Assembly (NCBI GenBank): GCA_045106875.1
Contig: JBGCFK010000298.1
Coordinates: 1-8,675, forward strand
DNA from: Thermohalobaculum sp045106875
GTDB taxonomy: Bacteria > Pseudomonadota > Alphaproteobacteria > Rhodobacterales > Rhodobacteraceae
Length of the DNA: 8,675 nucleotides
Direction: 5' to 3'
In this document: piece after piece, positions 1-5,339 of the stretch
Position numbering within the stretch: the stretch's first letter is position 1
Layout of the letters: every line of letters begins with the position of its first letter
Notes under the pieces: model-generated
Told to the model about the DNA's origin: nothing
What the model saw: only the letters and a program-made list of their open reading frames with translations
Database searches by the model: none
Made by a program: the position numbers and the translations under genes

Positions 1-126
1 ACGAGTGTGATGGACCAGACGGAGCCCTTGGCGTCAACAAAAACCGTACAAGGGCGCTCATGTTGCGGCAACACTGGTCTGATGCATTCACACCGTGGTA
101 TCCTTTGGTCGGGAGAATATGGTGGC
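1..126. other. Leader region upstream of the transglycosylase gene, no gene recognised
   Basis: The reading frame of the transglycosylase stays open back to the window start, but the residues encoded here (Cys, Gly and Ser rich) do not look like a protein domain. A typical signal peptide begins only at 127. A GGGAG at 111-115 lies 11 bases before that ATG and can serve as the ribosome binding site. I see no convincing -35/-10 pair and no open frame on the minus strand with protein character. Confidence 0.5.
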
Positions 127-891
127 ATGACTCGGTTTGTATTTGCATTGCTAGCGGGCGTCGCTTTGACTTGCGCCGGATCAGGTGGAAACGCCGAGGC
201 ACAGAACGCCCAGTCGCGACTGGGCGGAAGCATGAGCCCGCTGGGAACAGATATTCTGATGGACGACGCAGTCTTGCCCGTGGTGACCAAGGGTCACCGG
301 GTCGGCAAGGTTCCGACCAACTGGTTCTGGGGGCTGGTGTCTCCGAGACGGACCGGGGAGGGCGCCGAACGCTGGCCATACGTTCTGGCCGTCATAGACA
401 AGGCACGCGCGTCCGGCAAACCCGTCTATGGCTCAACCGCGATGACGCGCCGCATCCTGCGCGACTACGAGGCTGTGCTTCAGCGAGAAGCCAAACGGCG
501 CAATGTCTCGCTGCCCTTTCTGGTGGCCGTCATCGCCGTCGAAAGTGCCGGCAAGATCAAGGCGCGCAGTCATGTCGGCGCGCAGGGGCTCATGCAATTG
601 ATGCCTGCCACAGCGCACAGGTTCGGCGTAAAGAACGCCTATGCTCCAGCACAGAACATCCGTGCGGGGGCGCAATATCTGGACTGGTTGCTCCGTCGCT
701 TTGGCGATGACGCAGTTCTGGCGCTGGCCGGCTACAACGCCGGCGAAGGAGCCGTGGACAAATACCGCGGCGTGCCGCCTTACCGCGAGACGCGAGCCTA
801 TGTGGCCAAGGTCGCGGGCGCATTTGCGGTGGCAAGCAACCTCTGCACCCAGCCGCCAAGGGATGCGCGCGCGCCTTGCATTCTCAGGTAG
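127..891 (+). CDS. Exported lytic transglycosylase with SLT domain
   Basis: Predicted 254-residue peptidoglycan lytic transglycosylase, which cleaves the MurNAc-GlcNAc bond to form 1,6-anhydro-muropeptides in the periplasm. The start at 127 is preferred over the upstream in-frame ATG near 7 because it begins a signal peptide (residues 1-26, ending near AEAQ) and has GGGAG at 111-115. The C-terminal half is the SLT (Slt70 C-terminal type) fold: catalytic Glu139 in AVES, the GAQGLMQLMP motif at 151-160, AGYNAG at 201-206 and PPYRETRAYV at 217-226. Residues 27-110 are a linker with no domain I recognise. Cys16 sits in ALTC, which is a poor lipobox, so a soluble periplasmic protein is more likely than a lipoprotein. 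It is the only plus-strand gene and converges on the SEC-C remnant. In alphaproteobacteria such short SLT proteins can also be secretion-system-associated enzymes, but nothing nearby supports that here. Confidence 0.93.
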   Translation: MTRFVFALLAGVALTCAGSGGNAEAQNAQSRLGGSMSPLGTDILMDDAVLPVVTKGHRVGKVPTNWFWGLVSPRRTGEGAERWPYVLAVIDKARASGKPVYGSTAMTRRILRDYEAVLQREAKRRNVSLPFLVAVIAVESAGKIKARSHVGAQGLMQLMPATAHRFGVKNAYAPAQNIRAGAQYLDWLLRRFGDDAVLALAGYNAGEGAVDKYRGVPPYRETRAYVAKVAGAFAVASNLCTQPPRDARAPCILR

Positions 892-951
892 CGTCAGATC
901 CCGTCGCCTCGACCTCAGGCCGTTCAGTCATCATCCGACACTCTTCGCTGG

Positions 952-1208
952 TTAATGGCATGGATGCGCTTGGAAGTGATCACATCGGCTGCCTTCAGAT
1001 CGGCCGCCCTTTAGGCAACATCGCTTGAAATGCCTGCCTGAACCACAGGGGCAGAGTTCATTCCGACCCAGCTTTTCCTTCAGTTCCACATCGCCAATGC
1101 ACCATTCGATCGCCCGTCTTAACCTGTGTCTTTGACGGGAAAGATTTGCGGCGCTTCGAGATGACCTCGAAAGGAAGGGCGGGCTTCCGAGTAGGTACGC
1201 TTCACCAT
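952..1208 (-). pseudogene. SEC-C zinc-motif protein, apparently frameshifted
   Basis: On the minus strand one frame opens with ATG at 1208, has GGAG six bases upstream, and encodes about 29 residues (begins MVKRTYSEARPSF) up to a TAA at 1119-1121. Right at that point a second frame, shifted by one base, takes over and reads RRAIEWCIGDVELKEKLGRN and then a textbook SEC-C motif (1015-1053: CPCGSGRHFKRCC), ending at the TAA at 952-954. Upstream of about 1120 the second frame reads as Arg/Ser-rich nonsense and has no good start codon. The simplest reading is one gene of about 85 codons with a one-base indel near 1115-1125. SEC-C motifs bind one zinc through C-X-C-X8-C-C/H; they occur at the C-terminus of SecA and in many small proteins of unknown role. 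Alternatives are a sequencing error, or two separate short ORFs. The exact function of the intact gene is not known to me. Confidence 0.6.
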
Positions 1209-1292
1209 GACAAACTCCATCACTTCAGAAAAGAGGTGGGCGCATAGCCGCTCTGCAGGGCGAAGGTCATGTGCAATCCGCCTGCACGGGTC

Positions 1293-1421
1293 CTATTCGC
1301 CGAGGCGAACATCGCGTTTCGAGAACCTCTCTTCCGCCGAGAAACCGGCTTGGTCCAGGGCCAAATCCGCACCGATTGTGATCACGACCATGGCCACCAC
1401 TGCTGCCAGAAACGCCTTCAT
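1293..1421 (-). CDS. 42-residue single-pass membrane miniprotein, coupled to the WD40-cytochrome gene
   Basis: Unrecognised small protein. Its ATG (1419-1421) overlaps the TGA of the preceding WD40-cytochrome c gene (1418-1420) in an ATGA arrangement, and a strong GGAGG lies six bases before the ATG, so translational coupling is likely. The protein starts MKAFLAAVVAMVVITIGADL: one Lys, then about 18 hydrophobic residues, then a charged tail of about 22 residues (Asp, Glu, Arg, Lys) ending VRLGE. This fits a single transmembrane helix with N-in topology, or an uncleaved signal anchor. There is no cysteine or histidine, so no haem or metal role is suggested. From its position it could be a small accessory subunit of the formate dehydrogenase gamma/cytochrome complex; that is inference. 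The overlap and the ribosome binding site make it a likely real gene despite its size. Confidence 0.72.
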   Translation of the reverse strand: MKAFLAAVVAMVVITIGADLALDQAGFSAEERFSKRDVRLGE

Positions 1422-2854
1422 GGTTTGTCCTCCGCTGTTTGTTCCAAGCTCTGCTCGGCCGTCTCGCCCGCACTCCGCGGGCCTGTGTTCTCTGTCTTGC
1501 CCGCACTCCGCGGGCCTGTGTTCTCTGCCAGAAACGCAATCAGGTCGGCCCGGTCTGCGGGGCCTGTGATCCGTTGCATCGGCATCTTCGATCCAGGAGT
1601 ATAATGGTCCGGGCCCTCATCGAACAGCCGGTCAATGGTCTCGGCCTCCCAGACGATCGTCGTGCCTGTGAGCGCATCCGAATAGCTGTAGTCCGTCAAC
1701 GTTCCTGCCGGGCGGCCAAAGAGCCCATAAAGGCTCGGGCCCGCACGCCTTGCGCCATCCGGGGTCAGCGTATGACAGATCGAGCACTTCCGCGCGAACT
1801 GACGCTCGCCATTCGACATCTCGGAGGGGTCGCGCAGGAAGCTGCGTTCGCCCGCCCCAAGCAACCCCGCGACTTCATCGTCCGCTGCTGTCACAGGCCA
1901 GACTGATGCGGCATCGTCGATCCCGCCAGACACCACCCGTTTGCCGTCCGGGGTCCAGGCAATCGCCCAGATCGGTCCGCGAACGGCTGCGTGAAAGTCA
2001 CGCTCGATCTGCCAGTTCTCGGTGTCGATGATCATCACATAACCCTCGCCATCGCCGACCGCGAGGCGTTTGCCTGCATCATCTGCCGCAAGTGCCAATA
2101 TCGGCCTGCGATCCGCGGTCAGGTCTGCCAGCACTTGATCCGTCTGCAGATCAATCGCACGCACCACGCCGTCGACGGCACCATAGGCGAGCCAGCCCGC
2201 GTTTTCGTTCAACTCCAGATGGTTGATCCCGAATCCGTTCTTGACAAGCGGTCGCATCAGCGCGCCATCAACCACGTCCCAGACAAGGATGGTCCCGTCC
2301 GAACCACCAGTGTAAAGACGGCTACCATCGGCTGAGAACACCGCGTCGTTCACGCCTGACTTATGGCCCTTCAGCCAGCGCACCTCTGTCTCGCCGGACA
2401 GATCCCACAGCCCGACCCAGCCATCCCAGCCAGAGGTTGCGGCGATGGTTCCGTCCGGGCTTGGCTCGACGGCGATGATCTTGCCCTTGTGGCCGTCGAA
2501 CATGCGAACCGCCTGCCCGGTCTGCAGATCCCAAAGGCTCATCGCAAAATCGTCGCCCGCCGACAGCGCCCGTCCACCGGGCAGAAAGGCCACCGCATTG
2601 GCAGCAGCCTCATGCCCTTCCAGCCAACGGGTCTCGCCGGTGCCAAGATCCCAGAGCCCCACCGAATAGTCGAAACTGGCGGTCAGGGCGTGCCGCCCAT
2701 CCGGGCTAACGGCCACGCCTTTGACTGGGCCACCATGTCCTTCCAGACGCTGGAAACCATCCGCAAGTGTGCTGGTGGCCCAGACCACAAGGATCAGCGC
2801 GAGCTTGGCCGCCCCGATCACGACAATCAGCCTGGGCAGATCAGGCCCGCGCAT
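1418..2854 (-). CDS. Membrane-anchored WD40 seven-blade propeller fused to a class I cytochrome c
   Basis: Predicted 478-residue exported electron-transfer protein. The ATG at 2852-2854 lies 4 bases after the stop of the gamma gene. A longer start at 2929 is rejected because it would overlap gamma and add a basic, signal-less segment. Residues 8-29 form one hydrophobic segment (signal anchor or cleaved signal). Residues 36-321 hold seven WD40 repeats: four clear ones (GH...SPDG...LWD, about 37-70, 78-110, 119-151, 161-194) and three more divergent ones (about 205-236, 246-277, 288-319), enough for a closed propeller. Residues about 345-445 are a monohaem cytochrome c: CSICH at 357-361 binds the haem, AGPSLYGLFGR at 371-381 is typical of small class I cytochromes, and Met424 or Met426 in GSKMPM is the likely distal ligand. 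The tail 446-478 is a repeat-rich, acidic extension. The close spacing to gamma implies a shared transcript and a role as electron acceptor or scaffold for formate dehydrogenase. That role is inference. Confidence 0.9.
   Translation of the reverse strand: MRGPDLPRLIVVIGAAKLALILVVWATSTLADGFQRLEGHGGPVKGVAVSPDGRHALTASFDYSVGLWDLGTGETRWLEGHEAAANAVAFLPGGRALSAGDDFAMSLWDLQTGQAVRMFDGHKGKIIAVEPSPDGTIAATSGWDGWVGLWDLSGETEVRWLKGHKSGVNDAVFSADGSRLYTGGSDGTILVWDVVDGALMRPLVKNGFGINHLELNENAGWLAYGAVDGVVRAIDLQTDQVLADLTADRRPILALAADDAGKRLAVGDGEGYVMIIDTENWQIERDFHAAVRGPIWAIAWTPDGKRVVSGGIDDAASVWPVTAADDEVAGLLGAGERSFLRDPSEMSNGERQFARKCSICHTLTPDGARRAGPSLYGLFGRPAGTLTDYSYSDALTGTTIVWEAETIDRLFDEGPDHYTPGSKMPMQRITGPADRADLIAFLAENTGPRSAGKTENTGPRSAGETAEQSLEQTAEDKP
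1461..1526 (-). repeat. Two 33-bp tandem direct repeats in the 3' end of the cytochrome gene
   Basis: Positions 1461-1493 and 1494-1526 are identical except at one base (C1465 versus T1498). The unit is 11 codons, so the reading frame is preserved and the protein shows ENTGPRSAGKT followed by ENTGPRSAGET. Each unit contains the palindrome CCGCGG. The repeat lies beyond the cytochrome c fold, in the flexible C-terminal tail. Confidence 0.95.
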
Positions 2855-2858
2855 GGAC

Positions 2859-4133
2859 TTACTCGGCAGGTGTCGCCGAGGGGTGCGGCTGGCGCGCCTT
2901 GGCGTCTTCTTCATCGACCCAAAGACCATGGTGCTCGACTGCCCAGTTTCGGTCTACCTGTCCGCTTCCCATGGCATCGAACGCGCCTTCCATGCCCACA
3001 GAGCCGATATAGATGTGGGCAATGATGATGAAGATCATGGCGAAGCCGACAATGGTGTGCCAGATCTGTGCGTACATCATCTCCTGGATCGGCGTGAGCA
3101 CGGTTGGCAGGGGCTCGCCCCAGATCGCCGGGCCTATGCCCGTATCGTTCAGGATCGAGAAGGTCTTGGCGAACATCGGTGCTTCATAAGGGAAGAGCAG
3201 CGAGATCCCCGACAGCGATATCGATGTGCCCAGAATGATGACTGACCAGAAGATGATCTTCTGACCTGCATTGAACTTCTTGGCTTGCGGATGCTTGTTA
3301 CCGATGATCCCACCACCCTGAGCGAACCATTTCAGATCCAGAAGCGATGGAATGTTGTGACGAACCCACAGGAAGAAGACCATGATGATGGCGCCCATGA
3401 ACGCCCATGCAAGGTTGTTGTGCACCCACTTACCCGCCATGGTTACTGTCGCGAACAGGTCCTTGCCGACCAACGGAAGCAGGTAGTCCTTGCCGTAAAG
3501 CAGGTTCAGTCCCGAGATCGCTAGTGCAATGAACGAGACTGCCAGCACCCAATGCGCAAACCGCTCTATCGCCTTGAAGCGCTCGATCGTCTGCCCTGCC
3601 GGGCCGTGGCTGATGCGGACCTTGCCGCGCAACAGATAGAAAAGGATCAGCAGAACAATGATGCCAGCAAGCGCGTAGCCACCATACATCTGCAGTGGTC
3701 CGCCCTTGGCGCGCCACTCGAGCCAGCCAATGCCGGCATCCTGCACCAGCAGAGCGGCGTTCTGATCCGGGATCGAGATGGTTCCGGACGCGCCCGCACG
3801 TAACTCACCCCAAAGGGTCGAGGCCGAATTGGCACCCTGGTTGGCCAACGACGTTTCCGCCTTGGCCGGGTTCATTGCGTCCAGAACGTCCCGCTCTCGC
3901 TGGACGCCGGGTTCCATGGGCGCATTGGTCACAGCGTTCGAGGGCGGGCGCACCGAGCCCCCTACGCTTTGCTGCACGTTGACCGCGCTCTCGGGCGGTC
4001 GCACGGAAGACGATCCAGATTGAGCCTGAGCTTCCGAGACCACCACAGCGGTCTGGAACACCGATCCCGTAAACGCAGCCATCGCAAAGACGATGGCGAT
4101 GATCGCCAGAACAAGAGAAATGCGGCGATGCAT
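2859..4133 (-). CDS. Formate dehydrogenase gamma subunit, cytochrome b556-type, with long exported N-terminal extension
   Basis: Predicted 424-residue di-haem cytochrome b subunit that anchors formate dehydrogenase and moves electrons from the beta subunit to quinone or another acceptor. The start at 4133 is chosen over 4148 because GGAGG lies six bases before it. Residues 1-38 look like a signal peptide ending AQAQ. Residues 39-140 are a polar, low-complexity region with a duplicated motif (SVRPPESAV at 43-51, SVRPPSNAV at 60-68). Then come transmembrane helices at about 152-168, 194-213, 241-257, 294-313 and 360-380. Candidate haem ligands are His194 (FAHW), His238 (WVHNN), His359 (IWHT) and His373 (IAHIY). 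The C-terminal WAVEHHGLW (397-405) is characteristic of this subunit family. The Escherichia coli FdnI subunit is only about 217 residues; the difference is the N-terminal extension plus longer loops. It is separated from the alpha-beta genes by an FKBP gene and a miniprotein gene, but has the same orientation. Confidence 0.93.
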   Translation of the reverse strand: MHRRISLVLAIIAIVFAMAAFTGSVFQTAVVVSEAQAQSGSSSVRPPESAVNVQQSVGGSVRPPSNAVTNAPMEPGVQRERDVLDAMNPAKAETSLANQGANSASTLWGELRAGASGTISIPDQNAALLVQDAGIGWLEWRAKGGPLQMYGGYALAGIIVLLILFYLLRGKVRISHGPAGQTIERFKAIERFAHWVLAVSFIALAISGLNLLYGKDYLLPLVGKDLFATVTMAGKWVHNNLAWAFMGAIIMVFFLWVRHNIPSLLDLKWFAQGGGIIGNKHPQAKKFNAGQKIIFWSVIILGTSISLSGISLLFPYEAPMFAKTFSILNDTGIGPAIWGEPLPTVLTPIQEMMYAQIWHTIVGFAMIFIIIAHIYIGSVGMEGAFDAMGSGQVDRNWAVEHHGLWVDEEDAKARQPHPSATPAE

Positions 4134-4156
4134 GACGTGTCCTCCCATTTGGTGGC

Positions 4157-4179
4157 GCAGCCTCGTTCAAGCGGGCTGC
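4157..4179 (-). promoter_or_regulatory. Small hairpin in the leader of the gamma gene
   Basis: GCAGCC (4157-4162) pairs with GGCTGC (4174-4179) across an 11-base loop, about 23 bases before the gamma start codon and just ahead of its GGAGG. It could affect translation initiation. A stem of only six pairs can arise by chance, so this is a weak call. Confidence 0.3.
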
Positions 4180-4217
4180 TACCTTGGTTTTAACCTAGCA
4201 CAGCTGAGGCTGCTGAA

Positions 4218-4240
4218 CAGGCCCAGCAGACACGGGCCTG
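4218..4240 (-). terminator. Hairpin after the FKBP gene, possible weak terminator
   Basis: CAGGCCC (4218-4224) pairs perfectly with GGGCCTG (4234-4240) across nine bases, 21 bases beyond the FKBP stop. On the minus strand it is followed by TTCAG, not a T run. It may therefore be a processing or attenuation hairpin instead of an efficient intrinsic terminator. It overlaps an alternative outer stem (4218-4223 with 4255-4260). Confidence 0.4.
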
Positions 4241-4261
4241 ACAGGTCCGTGCTTGGCCTGA

Positions 4262-4954
4262 CTATTGGCCTTCGATGCTGATCAGTTCGATGGTGAAGTG
4301 CAGGATCGCGTTGGGCGGGATGTCCTCGCCCGCGCCGCGTGTGCCATAGCCCTTGTCCGACGGAATCCAGACGTCCCATTTGGCGCCCACCGGCATCAGC
4401 TGCATCACTTCGGTCCAGCCCGGGATGACGCGGCCCAGCGGGAACGTCGCGGGCTCGCCACGCTCGACCGAGCTGTCAAAGACCTTGCCGTCGATCAAGC
4501 GGCCTGTGTAGTGCACCGTCACGCTGTCGGCCGCAGTCGGTTTTGCGCCCGCGCCTGCGGTGATTTCCTTGTACAGAATCCCGCTTTCCGTGGCCGTGAT
4601 CCCGTCGTCGGCTTCCTTGGCTTCCAACCATTTGCGATTCTCGGCCAATTCCGCCACAGCGGCCTGTGCCTGAGCTTCCTGCTGCACGGCCTGAAGCTCA
4701 CCAAAAGCTGCCTGCATTTCTTCGTCACTCATACGCCCGCCATCGGCAAAGACGTCGCGCATGGCGGCCATGAAGGCCTCGGGATCAAAGCCCGACCCGC
4801 CAAGGTCATCCTTGATACCTGAGCTGACATTCTGTCCGATGGCATAGCTGAAGCGTTTCTCTGGCGTATCCAATGCGATCGCCTCCTGTGCTGTGGCAAG
4901 CGAAGAACTCAGGAGCAGAGCGCCGGTAAAAAGTACGCCGGAAAAGCGGAGCAT
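4262..4954 (-). CDS. Exported FKBP-type peptidyl-prolyl cis-trans isomerase (Mip/FkpA-like)
   Basis: Predicted 230-residue periplasmic prolyl isomerase. AGAGG lies eight bases before the ATG at 4954. Residues 1-22 are a signal peptide ending ATAQ. Residues 28-115 are the helical dimerisation region of Mip-type FKBPs (TPEKRFSYAIGQNV at 30-43, then an Ala/Gln/Glu-rich helix at about 78-112). Residues 140-228 are the FKBP domain, with the usual binding-pocket residues: Tyr149 (VHYTG), Phe159 and Asp160 (VFDSS), Val176-Ile177 with Trp180 (RVIPGW), Tyr203 (KGYGTRG), Ile212 and Phe220 (LHFTIEL). The domain appears complete and probably active. It sits between the alpha-beta pair and the gamma gene of formate dehydrogenase on the same strand. 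This suggests a folding role for exported parts such as the gamma extension or the WD40-cytochrome, but the gene has hairpins on both sides and may be an independent unit. Confidence 0.94.
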   Translation of the reverse strand: MLRFSGVLFTGALLLSSSLATAQEAIALDTPEKRFSYAIGQNVSSGIKDDLGGSGFDPEAFMAAMRDVFADGGRMSDEEMQAAFGELQAVQQEAQAQAAVAELAENRKWLEAKEADDGITATESGILYKEITAGAGAKPTAADSVTVHYTGRLIDGKVFDSSVERGEPATFPLGRVIPGWTEVMQLMPVGAKWDVWIPSDKGYGTRGAGEDIPPNAILHFTIELISIEGQ

Positions 4955-4978
4955 GGTGAGACCTCTTGTTGCGGTTGC

Positions 4979-4994
4979 GAGCGGTCACCCGCTC
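4979..4994 (-). promoter_or_regulatory. Hairpin in the FKBP leader
   Basis: GAGCGG and CCGCTC form a perfect six-pair stem with a four-base loop, ending 24 bases before the FKBP start codon. It follows the GC-rich hairpin at 5003-5026 by only eight bases, so the leader carries two adjacent stem-loops. There is no T run after it. A role in translation control or mRNA stability is possible but not shown. Confidence 0.35.
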
Positions 4995-5002
4995 AATGGA
5001 AA

Positions 5003-5026
5003 CACCCCGGCGCGGGCGCCGGGGTG
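5003..5026 (-). terminator. GC-rich perfect hairpin between the TTG miniprotein gene and the FKBP gene
   Basis: CACCCCGGCG (5003-5012) and CGCCGGGGTG (5017-5026) form a perfect ten-pair stem with a four-base loop. On the minus strand it is followed by TTTCC, a short T tract, so it may be an intrinsic terminator for the miniprotein transcript. If the promoter proposed at 5045-5073 is real, it would instead be an early hairpin in the FKBP mRNA, acting as an attenuator or stabiliser. Confidence 0.6.
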
Positions 5027-5044
5027 CTCGATTTATTCACTTCA

Positions 5045-5073
5045 GTTATTAACCCGCCCATGGCGAGGATCAA
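5045..5073 (-). promoter_or_regulatory. Candidate sigma-70-like promoter for the FKBP gene
   Basis: On the minus strand TTGATC (5068-5073) and AATAAC (5045-5050) are separated by 17 bases. Each matches four of six consensus positions. The pair lies after the stop of the TTG miniprotein gene, and transcription would start near 5038. It is a weak match found by eye. Confidence 0.25.
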
Positions 5074-5099
5074 CCATTCTTCCGCTTTCGATGCGGTCG

Positions 5100-5207
5100 T
5101 CAGTTCCCACCACCTGAGACAACGAGAACGGCGAGGAACGTGAAGATCGCGAGCGTCAGTCCGGTTGCGAGCGTTGTGCTTCTGAGTATCCGGGCAACTC
5201 TGTTCAA
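5100..5207 (-). CDS. 35-residue membrane miniprotein with TTG start
   Basis: Unrecognised small protein, too short and too oddly started for most gene callers. The TTG at 5205-5207 is preceded by AGGGAG eight bases upstream. The product begins with a basic stretch (NRVARILRS), followed by one hydrophobic helix of about 20 residues (LATGLTLAIFTFLAVLVV), and ends SGGGN. This is the shape of a single-pass inner-membrane peptide, N-terminus inside by the positive-inside rule. It lies 132 bases downstream of the beta subunit stop, between two hairpins: the strong terminator at 5264-5298 and the GC-rich stem at 5003-5026. It may therefore have its own short transcript. A TTGACT at 5257-5262 could be a -35 element, but the matching -10 is poor. 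No Cys, His or catalytic residue suggests a chemistry. Role as a small formate dehydrogenase accessory is inference from position only. Confidence 0.55.
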   Translation of the reverse strand: MNRVARILRSTTLATGLTLAIFTFLAVLVVSGGGN

Positions 5208-5263
5208 GGCGATTCTCCCTATAGTTGTGAAGCAAGGATGGCAGGATCGAAATCAGAGTCAAC

Positions 5264-5298
5264 AAAATGAAAAAGCCCCACTGATAAGGCGGGGCTTT
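5264..5298 (-). terminator. Intrinsic terminator of the formate dehydrogenase alpha-beta transcript
   Basis: Read on the minus strand, AAAGCCCC (5291-5298) pairs with GGGGCTTT (5272-5279) across an 11-base loop. It is followed directly by further T residues (five in a row in total) and, after CA, four more T residues. It starts 41 bases after the beta subunit stop. This is a canonical rho-independent terminator. Confidence 0.85.
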
Positions 5299-5339
5299 CC
5301 ATGATGCAGAGGCAGGTGTGACCCAGCCTTGGCTGAGAA

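Noticed and set aside
892..951. Terminator between the convergent transglycosylase and SEC-C genes
   Set aside because: No stem of useful length or T run is visible in this 60-base gap.
1271..1287. Five-pair inverted repeat (GTGCA/TGCAC) after the 42-residue miniprotein gene as a terminator
   Set aside because: The stem is too short and no T run follows on the minus strand.
1466..1527. Possible CRISPR array from the 29-base identical segments
   Set aside because: There are only two copies, the intervening DNA is four bases, and the repeat is in frame inside a coding tail. It is a tandem duplication, not a repeat-spacer array.
1207..1604. Plus-strand frames of 111-120 codons over the 42-residue miniprotein and the 33-bp repeats
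   Set aside because: Their repeated segments come from the tandem repeat in the cytochrome gene, and they oppose genes with better starts and domain evidence.
2855..2929. Extended N-terminus for the WD40-cytochrome protein starting at 2929
   Set aside because: It would overlap the gamma gene and place a basic stretch before the signal anchor. The ATG at 2854, 4 bases after the gamma stop, gives a normal signal-anchor start.
2363..3245. Plus-strand open frames of 174-220 codons opposite the WD40-cytochrome and gamma genes
   Set aside because: They are antisense shadows of clear minus-strand genes, overlap one another in different frames and encode no recognisable protein.
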